Of a stretch of DNA of 64,000 nt, positions 52,815 to 61,926 are shown piece after piece. The notes under the pieces were generated by a model. It was not told the DNA's origin. It saw nothing but the letters and a program-made list of their open reading frames with translations, and made no database searches. A program made the translations under genes and the position numbers. This DNA comes from Sphingomonas aerolata. Its GTDB lineage: Bacteria; Pseudomonadota; Alphaproteobacteria; Sphingomonadales; Sphingomonadaceae. Within the stretch, counting starts at the first letter, position 1; every line of letters starts with the position of its first letter. The DNA lies in contig NZ_PZZN01000001.1 of NCBI RefSeq assembly GCF_003046295.1, positions 1,074,812 through 1,138,811 of the forward strand. Direction: 5' to 3'.

Positions 52815-53783
52815 TTGAGCGGACACGGGCACGGGCATGCGGGACACGGGCACGGGCATGCACACGGGCATGCGGGACATGGGCACGGACATGCACACAG
52901 CCATGCTCCGGCATCGTTCGACCGCGCGTTTGCGATCGGGATCGGGCTCAACGTGGCGTTTGTCGCGGTCGAGGCCTTGGTGGGATTGCGGATCAACTCG
53001 GTTTCGCTGCTCGCGGACGCCGGGCATAATCTATCCGATGTACTTGGCTTGGTCGTCGCCTGGGGGGGGACGATGCTCGCGCGAACCGAGCCGACCAAGC
53101 GCTTTACCTATGGGCTGAAGGGATCGACAATCCTTGCCGCGTTGACCAATGCGCTGCTGTTGCTCGTCGCGCTCGGGGCTATCCTGCTCGAGGCGACACA
53201 GCGTTTCGCAGACCCAACGCCCACGGCGGGCCTGACCGTATCGATGGTGGCCGGGATCGGCATCGCGGTGAATGCGATCACCGCCTGGATGTTCGCGCGC
53301 GGTCGCAAGGGGGACGTCAACATCCGTGGCGCCTATCTGCACATGGCCGCGGACGCGCTGGTATCGGCGGGGGTCGTGATCGCGGGCGTGCTGATCTGGC
53401 AGACCGGGATCTCCTGGATCGACCCGGCGGTCTCCATCGTCATCGCGGTCCTGATCTTCTGGCAAACCTGGGGATTGCTGCGTGAGACCGTCGAAATGGC
53501 GTTGTCCGCGGTGCCGCGCGGGATCGATTTCGACCAGGTCGACGAGGCGCTATGCACCCTCCCCGGCGTGACCGCGATCCATGATCTGCACATCTGGCCG
53601 ATGAGCACGACGGAGCCCGTCCTGACCGCGCACCTGGTCATGCCGGGCGGCCATCCCGGCGATCCGTTCCTCACCTCGACCCGCACGATGCTGCAGGAGC
53701 GTTTCGGGATCGGCCATGCCACGTTGCAGGTCGAGACGGGCGACGGTCAGCCATGCTCGATGACGCGCCACGCAGTGATATGA
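52815..53783 (+). CDS. Cation diffusion facilitator (Zn/Cd/Co efflux)
   Basis: 322 residues of the CDF family; exports divalent metals by proton antiport. The N-terminus is a tandem His-rich stretch (GHGHGHAGHGHGHAHGHAGH) that may bind metal. Six helices follow; the site A motifs are SLLADAGHNLSDVLGLVVAW (HxxxD) and LHMAADALVSAGVVIAGV (HxxxD), and the C-terminal metallochaperone-like domain holds GVTAIHDLHIWPMSTTEPVL. TTG start: GGAG lies 8 bases upstream. No metal regulator is adjacent. Confidence 0.88.
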   Translation: MSGHGHGHAGHGHGHAHGHAGHGHGHAHSHAPASFDRAFAIGIGLNVAFVAVEALVGLRINSVSLLADAGHNLSDVLGLVVAWGGTMLARTEPTKRFTYGLKGSTILAALTNALLLLVALGAILLEATQRFADPTPTAGLTVSMVAGIGIAVNAITAWMFARGRKGDVNIRGAYLHMAADALVSAGVVIAGVLIWQTGISWIDPAVSIVIAVLIFWQTWGLLRETVEMALSAVPRGIDFDQVDEALCTLPGVTAIHDLHIWPMSTTEPVLTAHLVMPGGHPGDPFLTSTRTMLQERFGIGHATLQVETGDGQPCSMTRHAVI

Positions 53784-53835
53784 ACCTTTGGGGCGTTGCG
53801 CGGGTTATCCTAGTATAGTTCTGGAGTAATACCCG

Positions 53836-54264
53836 ATGAAGAAGCATTTTATCGCCGCGCTGATGTCCATCGCCGTGGTCGCCCCCGGAATGGTGCCCGT
53901 TGAAGCGGTTGCACAGCGCCATGACGACCGCCGGGGCCATGACGACCGCCGGAACAACGATTCGCGCCGCGGCAACGACCGCAACTGGCGCGGTGACGAT
54001 CGCAACTGGGATCCTTCGCGCAGCTATCAGAACGGCAACTACCGCGAGCGTCGTCTCGGTCGCAACGACCGGATCTATCGCGGCAACGATGGCCGGGCCT
54101 ATTGCAAGCGCAACGATGGCACGACCGGGCTCGTGATCGGCGCGCTCGGCGGTGGCGTTCTTGCCAATCTGATCGGCGGCGGCACGCTCGGAACGCTGGC
54201 GGGTGCCGGTGGCGGTGCACTGCTCGGACGGTCGGTCGACCGCGGTAACGTCAAGTGCCGCTGA
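53836..54264 (+). CDS. Glycine-zipper 2TM-type exported protein
   Basis: 142 residues with a signal peptide (MKKHFIAALMSIAVVAPGMV). The mature N-half is Asp/Arg/Asn-rich (RRGHDDRRNNDSRRGNDRNW, repeated) and hydrophilic. The C-half, TTGLVIGALGGGVLANLIGG-GTLGTLAGAGGGALLGRSVD, is a glycine-zipper membrane-insertion motif as in 17-kDa antigen or YMGG proteins of the outer membrane. Function unknown. GGAG precedes the ATG; a terminator follows. Confidence 0.82.
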   Translation: MKKHFIAALMSIAVVAPGMVPVEAVAQRHDDRRGHDDRRNNDSRRGNDRNWRGDDRNWDPSRSYQNGNYRERRLGRNDRIYRGNDGRAYCKRNDGTTGLVIGALGGGVLANLIGGGTLGTLAGAGGGALLGRSVDRGNVKCR

Positions 54265-54289
54265 GCTTTTTTGCTCGGTAAATGAAGAT

Positions 54290-54315
54290 ACGGCGGCCGA
54301 GCGATCGGCCGCCGT
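54290..54315. terminator. Bidirectional terminator
   Basis: Perfect 11-bp stem ACGGCGGCCGA/TCGGCCGCCGT with GCGA loop, between convergent genes. It is followed by TATTGTGT on the plus strand and by TCTTCATTTACC on the minus. Confidence 0.8.
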
Positions 54316-54342
54316 TATTGTGTCTGCCTCAGCCGGTTGAAC

Positions 54343-55371
54343 TTAATAAGCGCGAGCCACCGCAAACTCGACCGCTTCGATCATCGCGTCCTTCGCCTCG
54401 CCATTGGCAAAGCCCGCGATCGAATCGATCGCCCGCTGACCATAATGCCGCGCACGTGCAAACGTATCGTCGATCGCGCGGGTGGCTCGGATCAGACGCA
54501 CGGCATGCTGCAGGTCGGCGTCGGTGTCGCGACGCCCCTCGACCGCATCCTTCCAGAATTGACGATCCTCGGCCGACCCGCGCGCATAGGCGAGGATCAC
54601 CGGCAGAGTCATCTTGCCTTCGCGGAAATCGTCGCCCGCATCCTTGCCCATCGTATCCGCATCCGAAACATAGTCGATCGCGTCGTCGACAAGCTGGAAG
54701 GCGATCCCAAGGTTGCGGCCATAGGCGTCGAGTGCCGCCTCTTCATTCTCGGGCCGATCAGCCACGACGGCAGCGATTCGGCAGGCGGCAGCGAACAGCG
54801 CCGCGGTCTTTGCGCCGATGATGTCGAGATAGCGCTCCTCGCCCAGATCGACGCGGCGGGCCGCCGTCAGCTGGTTGACCTCGCCCTCGGCGATGACCGC
54901 GCTGGTCGATGAGAGGATCTTGAGGGCCTTCAGGCTGCCCGCCTCGACCATGAGTTCGAAGCTGCGGCTGAACAGAAAGTCGCCGACCAATACGCTCGCA
55001 GGATTGCCCCAGATGATGTTCGCGGTGCGGTTCCCACGCCGCAGGTCGGAGCCATCGACGACATCGTCATGCAGCAACGTCGCGGTGTGGATGAATTCGA
55101 CGGCCGCCGCGAGCAGGTGATGCTGCGTCCCGGCATAGTCCAGCAGCTGTGCACTCGCGAGCGTCAGCATGGGACGCATCCGCTTGCCCCCGCCCGCGAT
55201 CAGATGACCCGCCAATTCTGGGATCAACGGAATATCGGAGGTCATGCGCGCGACGATCACCGCATTGACCTGGTCCATGTCGGTGGTGACGAGCTTGACC
55301 ATCGGGTCCAGCGAAGGCTGTGGCCCGGGATTCGAACGAGGGGAGTCGAGGCGGTGGACGGTGGCGCTCAT
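54343..55371 (-). CDS. ispB: All-trans polyprenyl (octaprenyl) diphosphate synthase
   Basis: 342 residues of the trans-prenyltransferase family; makes the long side chain of ubiquinone. Motifs: HLIAGGGKRMRPMLTLASAQ, first aspartate-rich LLHDDVVDGSDLRRGNRTAN, second AFQLVDDAIDYVSDADTMGK-DAGDDFREGKMTLPVI. The residues just before the first DDxxD favour long-chain products. ATG 55371 chosen from AGAGG upstream and from the N-terminus. Chain length (C40, C45 or C50) cannot be told by eye. Confidence 0.92.
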   Translation of the reverse strand: MSATVHRLDSPRSNPGPQPSLDPMVKLVTTDMDQVNAVIVARMTSDIPLIPELAGHLIAGGGKRMRPMLTLASAQLLDYAGTQHHLLAAAVEFIHTATLLHDDVVDGSDLRRGNRTANIIWGNPASVLVGDFLFSRSFELMVEAGSLKALKILSSTSAVIAEGEVNQLTAARRVDLGEERYLDIIGAKTAALFAAACRIAAVVADRPENEEAALDAYGRNLGIAFQLVDDAIDYVSDADTMGKDAGDDFREGKMTLPVILAYARGSAEDRQFWKDAVEGRRDTDADLQHAVRLIRATRAIDDTFARARHYGQRAIDSIAGFANGEAKDAMIEAVEFAVARAY

Positions 55372-55472
55372 CTGCCCGTGCCTCTGACGGCTACGGCCTC
55401 GCAAAGCAACCCTTGCCGGCTCGGCAAACCCTCACCAAAAGGCAGGCGACGGCAATAGGTGGAGGTTACACG

Positions 55473-55751
55473 ATGCCCGACGACCTGCTGAGCGGCTATC
55501 GCCAGAGCATCGACAACATCGATGCGGCACTGATTCACATGCTTGCCGAGCGGTTTAAGGTGACGCAGGCGGTTGGCCGGCACAAGGCGGAGCACGGGCT
55601 GCCGGCCGCCGATCCCGGACGTGAAGAGCGTCAGATTGCGCGGTTGCGTCGGCTCGCCGAGGAAGCCCAGCTCGATCCGGAATTCTCCGAAAAGTTTTTA
55701 CGGTTCATCATCGACGAGGTGATCCGCCACCACCAGAAACTTTGCGAATGA
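55473..55751 (+). CDS. Chorismate mutase, AroQ class
   Basis: 92 residues, all-helical single domain: YRQSIDNIDAALIHMLAERF, KVTQAVGRHKAEHGLPAADP-GREERQI and FLRFIIDEVIRHHQ. Conserved active-site residues R, K, R/E of AroQ mutases are in place (RF..TQAVGRHKAE). It converts chorismate to prephenate for Phe/Tyr. GTGGAGG sits about 7 bases before the ATG. Divergent from ispB, 101 bases away. Confidence 0.9.
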   Translation: MPDDLLSGYRQSIDNIDAALIHMLAERFKVTQAVGRHKAEHGLPAADPGREERQIARLRRLAEEAQLDPEFSEKFLRFIIDEVIRHHQKLCE

Positions 55752-55893
55752 CACGCTGGGCGGTCACAGCAGCTTGAGCGCTTCACGGCATCGCCAAGGC
55801 GGCGCGGCGTCTCCGCCAGACCGCACGGCCCCGTATAATTTGCTACAGCACAGCTTTATCGACCTGCACGCGCCGGTCGGTTAGGGGAGCGCG

Positions 55894-56553
55894 ATGAGCT
55901 TCCTCCTCGCTATCGAAGGCGCCGACGGCGCCGGTAAGGCCACGGCCTCCGCATTGGTCGTCGAGCAGTTGCAGGCCGCCGGGCGCAGCGCCGCGGTCAT
56001 CTCGTTCCCGCGCTATACGGACACGGTCGGCGGCTGGGCGCTAGGGGCGATGCTCGCGGGCACGCTGCCACGCGGCACGTCGCCAAAGGCCGCCGCCGTG
56101 CTCTACGCGCTCGACCGGATGGAATCGCGCGATCACCTGATGGCGACGATGGCGGCGAACGACGTCGTCGTGTTTGACCGCTATATCGCGTCGAACATGG
56201 CGTATCAGGCGGCGCAGGTGCCCGTCGTCGAAGCGGATACGATGATGGCTTGGATCGCGGATCTCGAAACGGGCAGCTTTGCCCTGCCGACGCCTGATCT
56301 GTCCGTCTATCTCGATACGCCGGCAGACATTGCACGCGGGTTGATCCGTCAGAAGCGCAAGCGATCCTATACCGACGATGCGTTCGACGCTTACGAAGCG
56401 GATACCGGGCTCCAGGACCGCGTCCGCATCAACTATGCCGCGATGGCGGCGGCAGGGCTGCTTGGCCGCTGGGCGACCGTATCGACGGTCGAGGCCGGCG
56501 CTTCGCGACTGCCAGCGGACATTGCACGCGATATCGTTGCATTGCTGCGCTGA
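55894..56553 (+). CDS. dTMP kinase-like P-loop nucleoside monophosphate kinase
   Basis: 219 residues. P-loop AIEGADGAGKATASALVVEQ (residues 6-25), VISFPRYTDTVGG, FDRYIASNMAYQAA (the DR(Y/H) motif) and a lid segment RQKRKRSYTDDAFDAYEADT. This is the thymidylate-kinase fold and size; the lid is closer to the Arg-poor/eukaryal-like variants than to the classical bacterial Tmk, and GADGAGKAT lacks the usual second Ser/Thr context. A second Tmk may exist elsewhere in the genome. GGGGAG 4 bases before the ATG. Confidence 0.78.
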   Translation: MSFLLAIEGADGAGKATASALVVEQLQAAGRSAAVISFPRYTDTVGGWALGAMLAGTLPRGTSPKAAAVLYALDRMESRDHLMATMAANDVVVFDRYIASNMAYQAAQVPVVEADTMMAWIADLETGSFALPTPDLSVYLDTPADIARGLIRQKRKRSYTDDAFDAYEADTGLQDRVRINYAAMAAAGLLGRWATVSTVEAGASRLPADIARDIVALLR

Positions 56554-56574
56554 ACGCCCCGGAAGGAGATCGGC

Positions 56575-57879
56575 ATGGCCGTCACCGATATTGCCACGCG
56601 TACCTATGATCACGGCTTCAGGCTCGACCCGATCGTCCGCAGCCTGCTCGATACCGACTTCTACAAGCTGCTGATGTTGCAGATGATCCGTCACCTTCAC
56701 CCCAAGGTGCAGACGACCTTTACCCTGATCAACCGCACAACGAGCGTGCGGCTGGCGGATATCATCGACGAAGGCGAGCTGCGCGCACAGCTCGACCATG
56801 CGCGCACGGTACGATTCGGCAAGAAGGAGTTGATCTGGCTCGCGGGGAACAGCTTCTACGGCCAGGATCGCATGTTTGCGCCCGAATTCCTGCAGTGGCT
56901 CGCCGCCTTCCGGCTGCCCGAATACGAGCTGCAGACCGTCGACGGACAGTTCGAGCTGCGCTTCGAGGGCTGCTGGGCGGAAACGACGATGTGGGAAATC
57001 CCCGCCCTCGCGATCATAAATGAATTGCGCGCGCGCGCGGCGGTCCGCGATCGCGGACGTTTCGCGCTCGACGTGATCTATGCGCGCGCGAAGGCCAAAT
57101 TATGGGACAAGGTCGAACGGCTGAGGGATCTGCCCGATCTGGTCCTGTCCGACTTTGGCACGCGCCGCCGCCATGGCTTCCTGTGGCAACGCTGGTGCGT
57201 CGAGGCGCTCAAGGAAGGGCTTGGCAGCCGTTTCATCGGTACGTCGAACGTCTTGCTGGCGATGGATAACGATCTGGAAGCCATCGGCACCAACGCGCAT
57301 GAATTGCCGATGGTCTATGCCGCATTGGCCGACGACGACCGGGGGATAGCGGATGCCCCCTACCGGGTGCTCGATGACTGGCGACGCCATTATGGCGGCA
57401 ATCTGCTGATCGCGTTGCCCGACGCGTTCGGAACGAGCGCGTTCCTCGCGAACGCGCCCGACTGGGTTGCCGACTGGACGGGCTTCCGCCCCGACAGTGC
57501 ACCCCCGATCGCCGGTGGTGAGGCGATCATTGCTTGGTGGAAGGCACAGGGTCGCGACCCGAAAACGAGACTCTTGATCTTCTCGGACGGCATGGATGTC
57601 GACACGATCGAAGAGACCTATCGGCATTTTCACGGCCGGGTGCGGATGAGTTTTGGCTGGGGGACCAATCTGACCAACGACTTCCGAGGGTGCGACCCCG
57701 ATGGCATGGCCGGACTCGAGCCGATCTCGCTGGTCGCCAAGGTCACGCAGGCCAATGGACGCCCGGCGGTCAAGCTGTCGGACAATCCAGCCAAGGCGAC
57801 CGGCGATCCGCGCGAGATTGCCCGGTACCTGAAAATCTTCGGTGACGAGGGCCGCACGAAGGCGAAGGTCGCGGTTTAG
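56575..57879 (+). CDS. pncB: Nicotinate phosphoribosyltransferase
   Basis: 434 residues; makes nicotinate mononucleotide from nicotinate, PRPP and ATP (NAD salvage). Seen: [76 protein letters not shown] with the phosphorylatable His, [11 protein letters not shown] and [10 protein letters not shown]. Full family length. It starts 21 bases after the dTMP-kinase-like gene, with AAGGAGAT before the ATG, so the two are probably one transcript. Confidence 0.95.
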   Translation: MAVTDIATRTYDHGFRLDPIVRSLLDTDFYKLLMLQMIRHLHPKVQTTFTLINRTTSVRLADIIDEGELRAQLDHARTVRFGKKELIWLAGNSFYGQDRMFAPEFLQWLAAFRLPEYELQTVDGQFELRFEGCWAETTMWEIPALAIINELRARAAVRDRGRFALDVIYARAKAKLWDKVERLRDLPDLVLSDFGTRRRHGFLWQRWCVEALKEGLGSRFIGTSNVLLAMDNDLEAIGTNAHELPMVYAALADDDRGIADAPYRVLDDWRRHYGGNLLIALPDAFGTSAFLANAPDWVADWTGFRPDSAPPIAGGEAIIAWWKAQGRDPKTRLLIFSDGMDVDTIEETYRHFHGRVRMSFGWGTNLTNDFRGCDPDGMAGLEPISLVAKVTQANGRPAVKLSDNPAKATGDPREIARYLKIFGDEGRTKAKVAV

Positions 57880-57931
57880 ACCCGTGCCACCGCCCTAAAA
57901 TGGCCATGCCCTGCCGCCACGGGTAGCGCCC

Positions 57932-60367
57932 ATGGCTGTTTCGCGATTCCCCCTCGGCGCGTCGATTACCCGGTCGGGACGCATCGCGCTGCTCTTCGCC
58001 GCGCTGCTGCCGCTGACCCCGGCACAGGCCGACCCCGCGGCCTTCGACCTGTCTGGTCCGGCGCTGAACGTGACGGTGACACACGGCGCGACGACGTTGC
58101 CGATCGGGCAGGTGCCCAATCTCAGCGAAGGCGACCGGATCACCGTGAGTGCGGATTTACCCCGCGATCAGGGTGTCCATTACCTGCTGGTGGCCGCATT
58201 CCTGCGCGGCGCGACCAATCCGCCCCCCAAAGACTGGTTCACGCAGGCCAAGACGTGGGAGCGGAAGAAGAACACCCTCGACCTGACCGTGCCCGCGGGC
58301 GCACGCCAGCTGATCCTCTTCCTCGCGCCGGAAACCGGCGGGGGTTATGACTCGATCGTCGACGCCGTCCGCAAACAGCCCGGCGCGTTCGTCCGCGCCT
58401 CGCAGGAACTCAACCAGGCGTCGCTCGACCGCGCGCGGCTCGACACGTTCCTGGACTCGATCCACCGCCTCGAGCGCACGCATCCTGAACAGATCGAGGC
58501 CGTATCGCCGGTTCTGACCCGCAGCCTCTCGATCACGCTCAAGGCCGAATGCCTCGAACAGGCGATTGATCTCCAGGCGGCCTGCCTGACGCAAAGCCGG
58601 AGTTCGCTGCTGCTGGCTGACAACCACAGTGCATCGCTGACCGAAACCCTCGTCGGCGCCCCCACCGATCTGGCCTTGCAACTCGCCGCAACACCCGAGG
58701 CCGGATACGGCTATTACAGCTCCTATATCGGCGTCGTTCGCGATCTTGCCCGGATTTTCGGCGCATTCCAGTCGACCCAGTTCCAGTATATTCCCGCCCT
58801 CGGCCGCGCGGCAGAGGCGCGCCTGTCGCTGTTGCTGAACGCCGCCCCCTCCTTTGCAAAGCCCAAGTCGGTCATGGTCGCGGCACTTCCGGCGATCGAG
58901 GCGCCCGAGCCGCCGCCGCTGCGCACGATCGCGCCCGGTCGCGCGCTGTGTCGGGCACGAGAGGGTGTGCTGCTTCCGGTCGAAGGCGCGCCGCTGATCT
59001 ATGCCACGCGCTATGCGCATGCCATGGCGGTGCGCGTGACGCGTGCCGACGGCAGCACGCTCGATCTCCCAGTCAGCGCCGATGTCGAACGCGGGGGTTT
59101 CCTTCTCGCCGGCCCGGGCAGCGACGGCGGCGACGTGCGAGCCGGTTTTGACGCCACGCTTCATGGCGTATGGGGCTTCACCCCGTTCGACGGTCCACGC
59201 TTTCGCATCCAGAGTCCGCGCGCGAACAGCTGGCGCGCGATCGAGGGCACCACGGTGATCGCCGGACGCGATAACAGCCTGACGATCGAGGGCGGAGCCG
59301 CCGCCTGTGTCGAGGACATCGCGCTCGCCCGCACCTCCGGCACGACCGAGCCGCTCAAATGGGCCACATTGCCGGATGGCCGGATCACCGCAATGATCCC
59401 GAAGGCGCAGATCGCGGCGGGGCAAATCAACCTGCTTATCCGCCAGCAAGGAATCGCAGATGTCGACACTATCGCGTTGACGGCCTTGACGGAGACGGGG
59501 CGAATCGACGCGTTCACGCTGCGCGCTGGCGATCTCCATGGTGTCCTGACGGGCACGCGCCTCGACACCGTCGCCTCGCTGAGCGTCGATGGCGCGGTAT
59601 TCAGCCCTGGTGCGGTGGTACGGACCGGCAAGGCCGACAAACGCGTCATGACGGTCGACACGCCTGCTCCGGTCGCCGCCTGGACCGCAGACCAGGATCG
59701 ATCCGGGCGGGCGACGCTGAAAGACGGTCGCGTGCTGCCGGTCACCGTGCATGTAGCTCCCGCGCGGCCTTCGGTCACGCTCATCGACAAGACCATCGCC
59801 CCGGCGGCGCACGCGGCGTCGCTGCCGATCACATTGCCGTCGAGCACCGTCATGCCGCTCGATGCCAGCCTGACCTTTTCACTCCGCGGCGCGGGGGCAA
59901 CTCGTTTCAGCGGACGCGAACAGGTCGAGATCGCCACGGTCGACGGACGCGCGTCGACGGTCATCGCTGCAGCGAACGGCTACCGCGTCCAGAGCGCACA
60001 GGTCGCGATTGCGACGATCGAACCGGCCAAGGCGCTAGGCGTATCGGCCTATGGCCCGCTGCACTACCGCCTCCTGCAGGACGGTGTGGAAAGCGATTGG
60101 GCGCCGCTCATCACCCTCGTCCGCCTGCCCACACTCACGGGCGTGACTTGCGACAAGGGCGCGCCGCGCTGCCTGCTGAACGGTGACGCGTTGTATCTGC
60201 TCGCCGCGGTTGGCGGAGACGCGCAGTTCACCGGCGCTGCGGCAATTCCCGACGGCTATACCGCCAGTACGGTCGCAATTCCGCGCCCGACCGACACGCT
60301 GTTCCTCAAGCTGCGCGACGACGATTCAGTCGTTGCAACCGCCAAGCCGAACGTCGTCGACCGCTAG
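57932..60367 (+). CDS. Large exported protein of unknown function
   Basis: 811 residues that match no family I know. The N-terminus (ITRSGRIALLFAALLPLTPAQA) is a signal peptide. The first 330 residues alternate beta-rich and helical stretches (TVPAGARQLILFLAPETGGG, LERTHPEQIEAVSPVLTRSL, EAGYGYYSSYIGVVRDLARI). From about 340 on it looks like serial beta-sandwich modules (LPVSADVERGGFLLAGPGSD, MPLDASLTFSLRGAGATRFS), with few cysteines in scattered pairs. A periplasmic or surface protein seems likely. It starts 52 bases after pncB and converges on the peptidase gene. Confidence 0.75.
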   Translation: MAVSRFPLGASITRSGRIALLFAALLPLTPAQADPAAFDLSGPALNVTVTHGATTLPIGQVPNLSEGDRITVSADLPRDQGVHYLLVAAFLRGATNPPPKDWFTQAKTWERKKNTLDLTVPAGARQLILFLAPETGGGYDSIVDAVRKQPGAFVRASQELNQASLDRARLDTFLDSIHRLERTHPEQIEAVSPVLTRSLSITLKAECLEQAIDLQAACLTQSRSSLLLADNHSASLTETLVGAPTDLALQLAATPEAGYGYYSSYIGVVRDLARIFGAFQSTQFQYIPALGRAAEARLSLLLNAAPSFAKPKSVMVAALPAIEAPEPPPLRTIAPGRALCRAREGVLLPVEGAPLIYATRYAHAMAVRVTRADGSTLDLPVSADVERGGFLLAGPGSDGGDVRAGFDATLHGVWGFTPFDGPRFRIQSPRANSWRAIEGTTVIAGRDNSLTIEGGAAACVEDIALARTSGTTEPLKWATLPDGRITAMIPKAQIAAGQINLLIRQQGIADVDTIALTALTETGRIDAFTLRAGDLHGVLTGTRLDTVASLSVDGAVFSPGAVVRTGKADKRVMTVDTPAPVAAWTADQDRSGRATLKDGRVLPVTVHVAPARPSVTLIDKTIAPAAHAASLPITLPSSTVMPLDASLTFSLRGAGATRFSGREQVEIATVDGRASTVIAAANGYRVQSAQVAIATIEPAKALGVSAYGPLHYRLLQDGVESDWAPLITLVRLPTLTGVTCDKGAPRCLLNGDALYLLAAVGGDAQFTGAAAIPDGYTASTVAIPRPTDTLFLKLRDDDSVVATAKPNVVDR

Positions 60368-60389
60368 CCCAGCGAGGCGTCGAGCCTTG

Positions 60390-61709
60390 TCACCGATCCT
60401 TTGGCTCGCGTGAGAGGCGGGCCATCAGGATCGCGGCGCGCTTGGCCTGACGGCGAATGCTCGCAAGGTCGACCGTCTCCCCCGGTGCATGATCGCCGCT
60501 GCTCGCGGTTCCGAGCCCGATCAGCCCGTCGACATCGCCCGCAACGAACGCAATGTCGCCCGCACCCCGCTTGAGCGGATCGAGCGCTGCCATCTCGGGC
60601 AGCCCCATGTCGCGATTGACCAGATTCAACCGGTCGAGCAGCGCGCGATTTCCCGCCGTCGGTGGCATGGCGGGATACCCGCTTTCGAACCGGATCGTCG
60701 CATTCGTGCCGGGCGCATGCGCCGCGACGATCCGCTCCATCTTCGCACGGACCCGCATGGTCTGGTCTTCGCTCAGGGTTCGGAAGTCGCCACGGGCGAC
60801 CGCGGTTGCAGGGATGATATTGCCCTTGCCCGTCGCGCTCGCCCGGACGCCGTCGCTGTCGAGCGCTGCCATCGCACCGCCCGCGACCACGCCCGTATTG
60901 AAGGTCAGATTGGGTTCGGGCAGATCCTTGCGAAATGCCGCCAGGATCCGGGCCATCTCGTTGATGGCGCCGTCACCATAGGCGTCCGAGAAGATCAGCG
61001 ACGAGTGCCCGGTCTTGCCCGACGTGGTGAGTACCCACCCGTTCGACGACCGTCGCGCGATCGATCCCATGTCGCGACCCTCGACGACCGACAGGCCTTC
61101 GAAGTCGAGTGCGACATCGGCGCGCTTGCCCGCTGCGATCAGATCGCCCCGCGCGATCGCCACCGGGTCGCCCGCATCTTCCTCATCGCCGGTCAGCACG
61201 ATCTCAATATCGGCGGCGTCCAGCAGGCCGGCGGCCTTCATCGCCCGCAGCGCCGAGAGCATCACGACGATCCCGCCCTTGTCGTCGCCCGCACCTGGCC
61301 CCGTCGCGCTCTCGCCTTCGCGTTCGAACCGTTGAAACGGTGAATCCTGCTCGAAGACGGTGTCGAGATGACCGATGAGCAACAGGCGTTTGGCGCCAGG
61401 CTTGCCCGGGTGCCGCGCTATCAGATGTCCCGCCCGCTGCGTCTGTGGCATCGGTTTCCAGGTCACCGCAAAGCCGAGTGGTTCGAGCTCAGCACGGACC
61501 ATCGCACCGACCTTGGCGACCCCTTCGAGATTCATCGTGCCGCTGTTCTGGTCGACGACCGTCTTGAGCAGCCCGATCGAGCGCTCATGCTCGGCGTCGA
61601 CGGTCGCAACCGCCCGCATTTCTGCCGGCGTGAGGCGCGCCTGCGCTGCCCCTGCGAGAAGGATACTCCCGACCACCGTCGCGACCCACCAGAATTTCTG
61701 TCGTGCCAT
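60390..61709 (-). CDS. M20 family metallopeptidase, exported
   Basis: 439 residues with a signal peptide (FWWVATVVGSILLAGAAQA). Zinc-site motifs of the M20/ArgE-CPG2 clan: LLLIGHLDTVFEQ (H114, D116), GAGDDKGGIVVMLSALRAM (D142 shared ligand), VLTGDEEDAGDP (catalytic E175 and ligand E176), and SSGDHAPGETVDL near the end with the last ligand H. Closest in layout to carboxypeptidase G2-like glutamate carboxypeptidases; the substrate is inferred only. Confidence 0.9.
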   Translation of the reverse strand: MARQKFWWVATVVGSILLAGAAQARLTPAEMRAVATVDAEHERSIGLLKTVVDQNSGTMNLEGVAKVGAMVRAELEPLGFAVTWKPMPQTQRAGHLIARHPGKPGAKRLLLIGHLDTVFEQDSPFQRFEREGESATGPGAGDDKGGIVVMLSALRAMKAAGLLDAADIEIVLTGDEEDAGDPVAIARGDLIAAGKRADVALDFEGLSVVEGRDMGSIARRSSNGWVLTTSGKTGHSSLIFSDAYGDGAINEMARILAAFRKDLPEPNLTFNTGVVAGGAMAALDSDGVRASATGKGNIIPATAVARGDFRTLSEDQTMRVRAKMERIVAAHAPGTNATIRFESGYPAMPPTAGNRALLDRLNLVNRDMGLPEMAALDPLKRGAGDIAFVAGDVDGLIGLGTASSGDHAPGETVDLASIRRQAKRAAILMARLSREPKDR

Positions 61710-61775
61710 AAGCGTCTCAACTCCCTTGGCAGCATGAAAGCGGGGTTCGGCCGCCGCGTCCAGTGTCGGGAGATA

Positions 61776-61851
61776 TGGTGGGCGCTGACGGGTTCGAACC
61801 GCCGACCTACTCGGTGTAAACGAGCCGCTCTACCAGCTGAGCTAAGCGCCC
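61776..61851 (-). tRNA. tRNA-Val, anticodon UAC
   Basis: 76 bases with the CCA encoded. Acceptor GGGCGCT/AGCGCCC, D arm GCTCAGCTGGTAGAGC, anticodon arm GCTCG-TTTACAC-CGAGT (anticodon TAC, reads GUA and related valine codons), T arm GGCGG-TTCGAAC-CCGTC and discriminator A. All stems pair with a single G-U in the anticodon stem and one in the T stem. Confidence 0.97.
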
Positions 61852-61926
61852 TCCCGGGATGAAACCCTGAGGTCGGGGTTCGATGCCAAAGCTGCGGCGT
61901 CGGGGCAAGCCCCAAAGCGCATGCGT

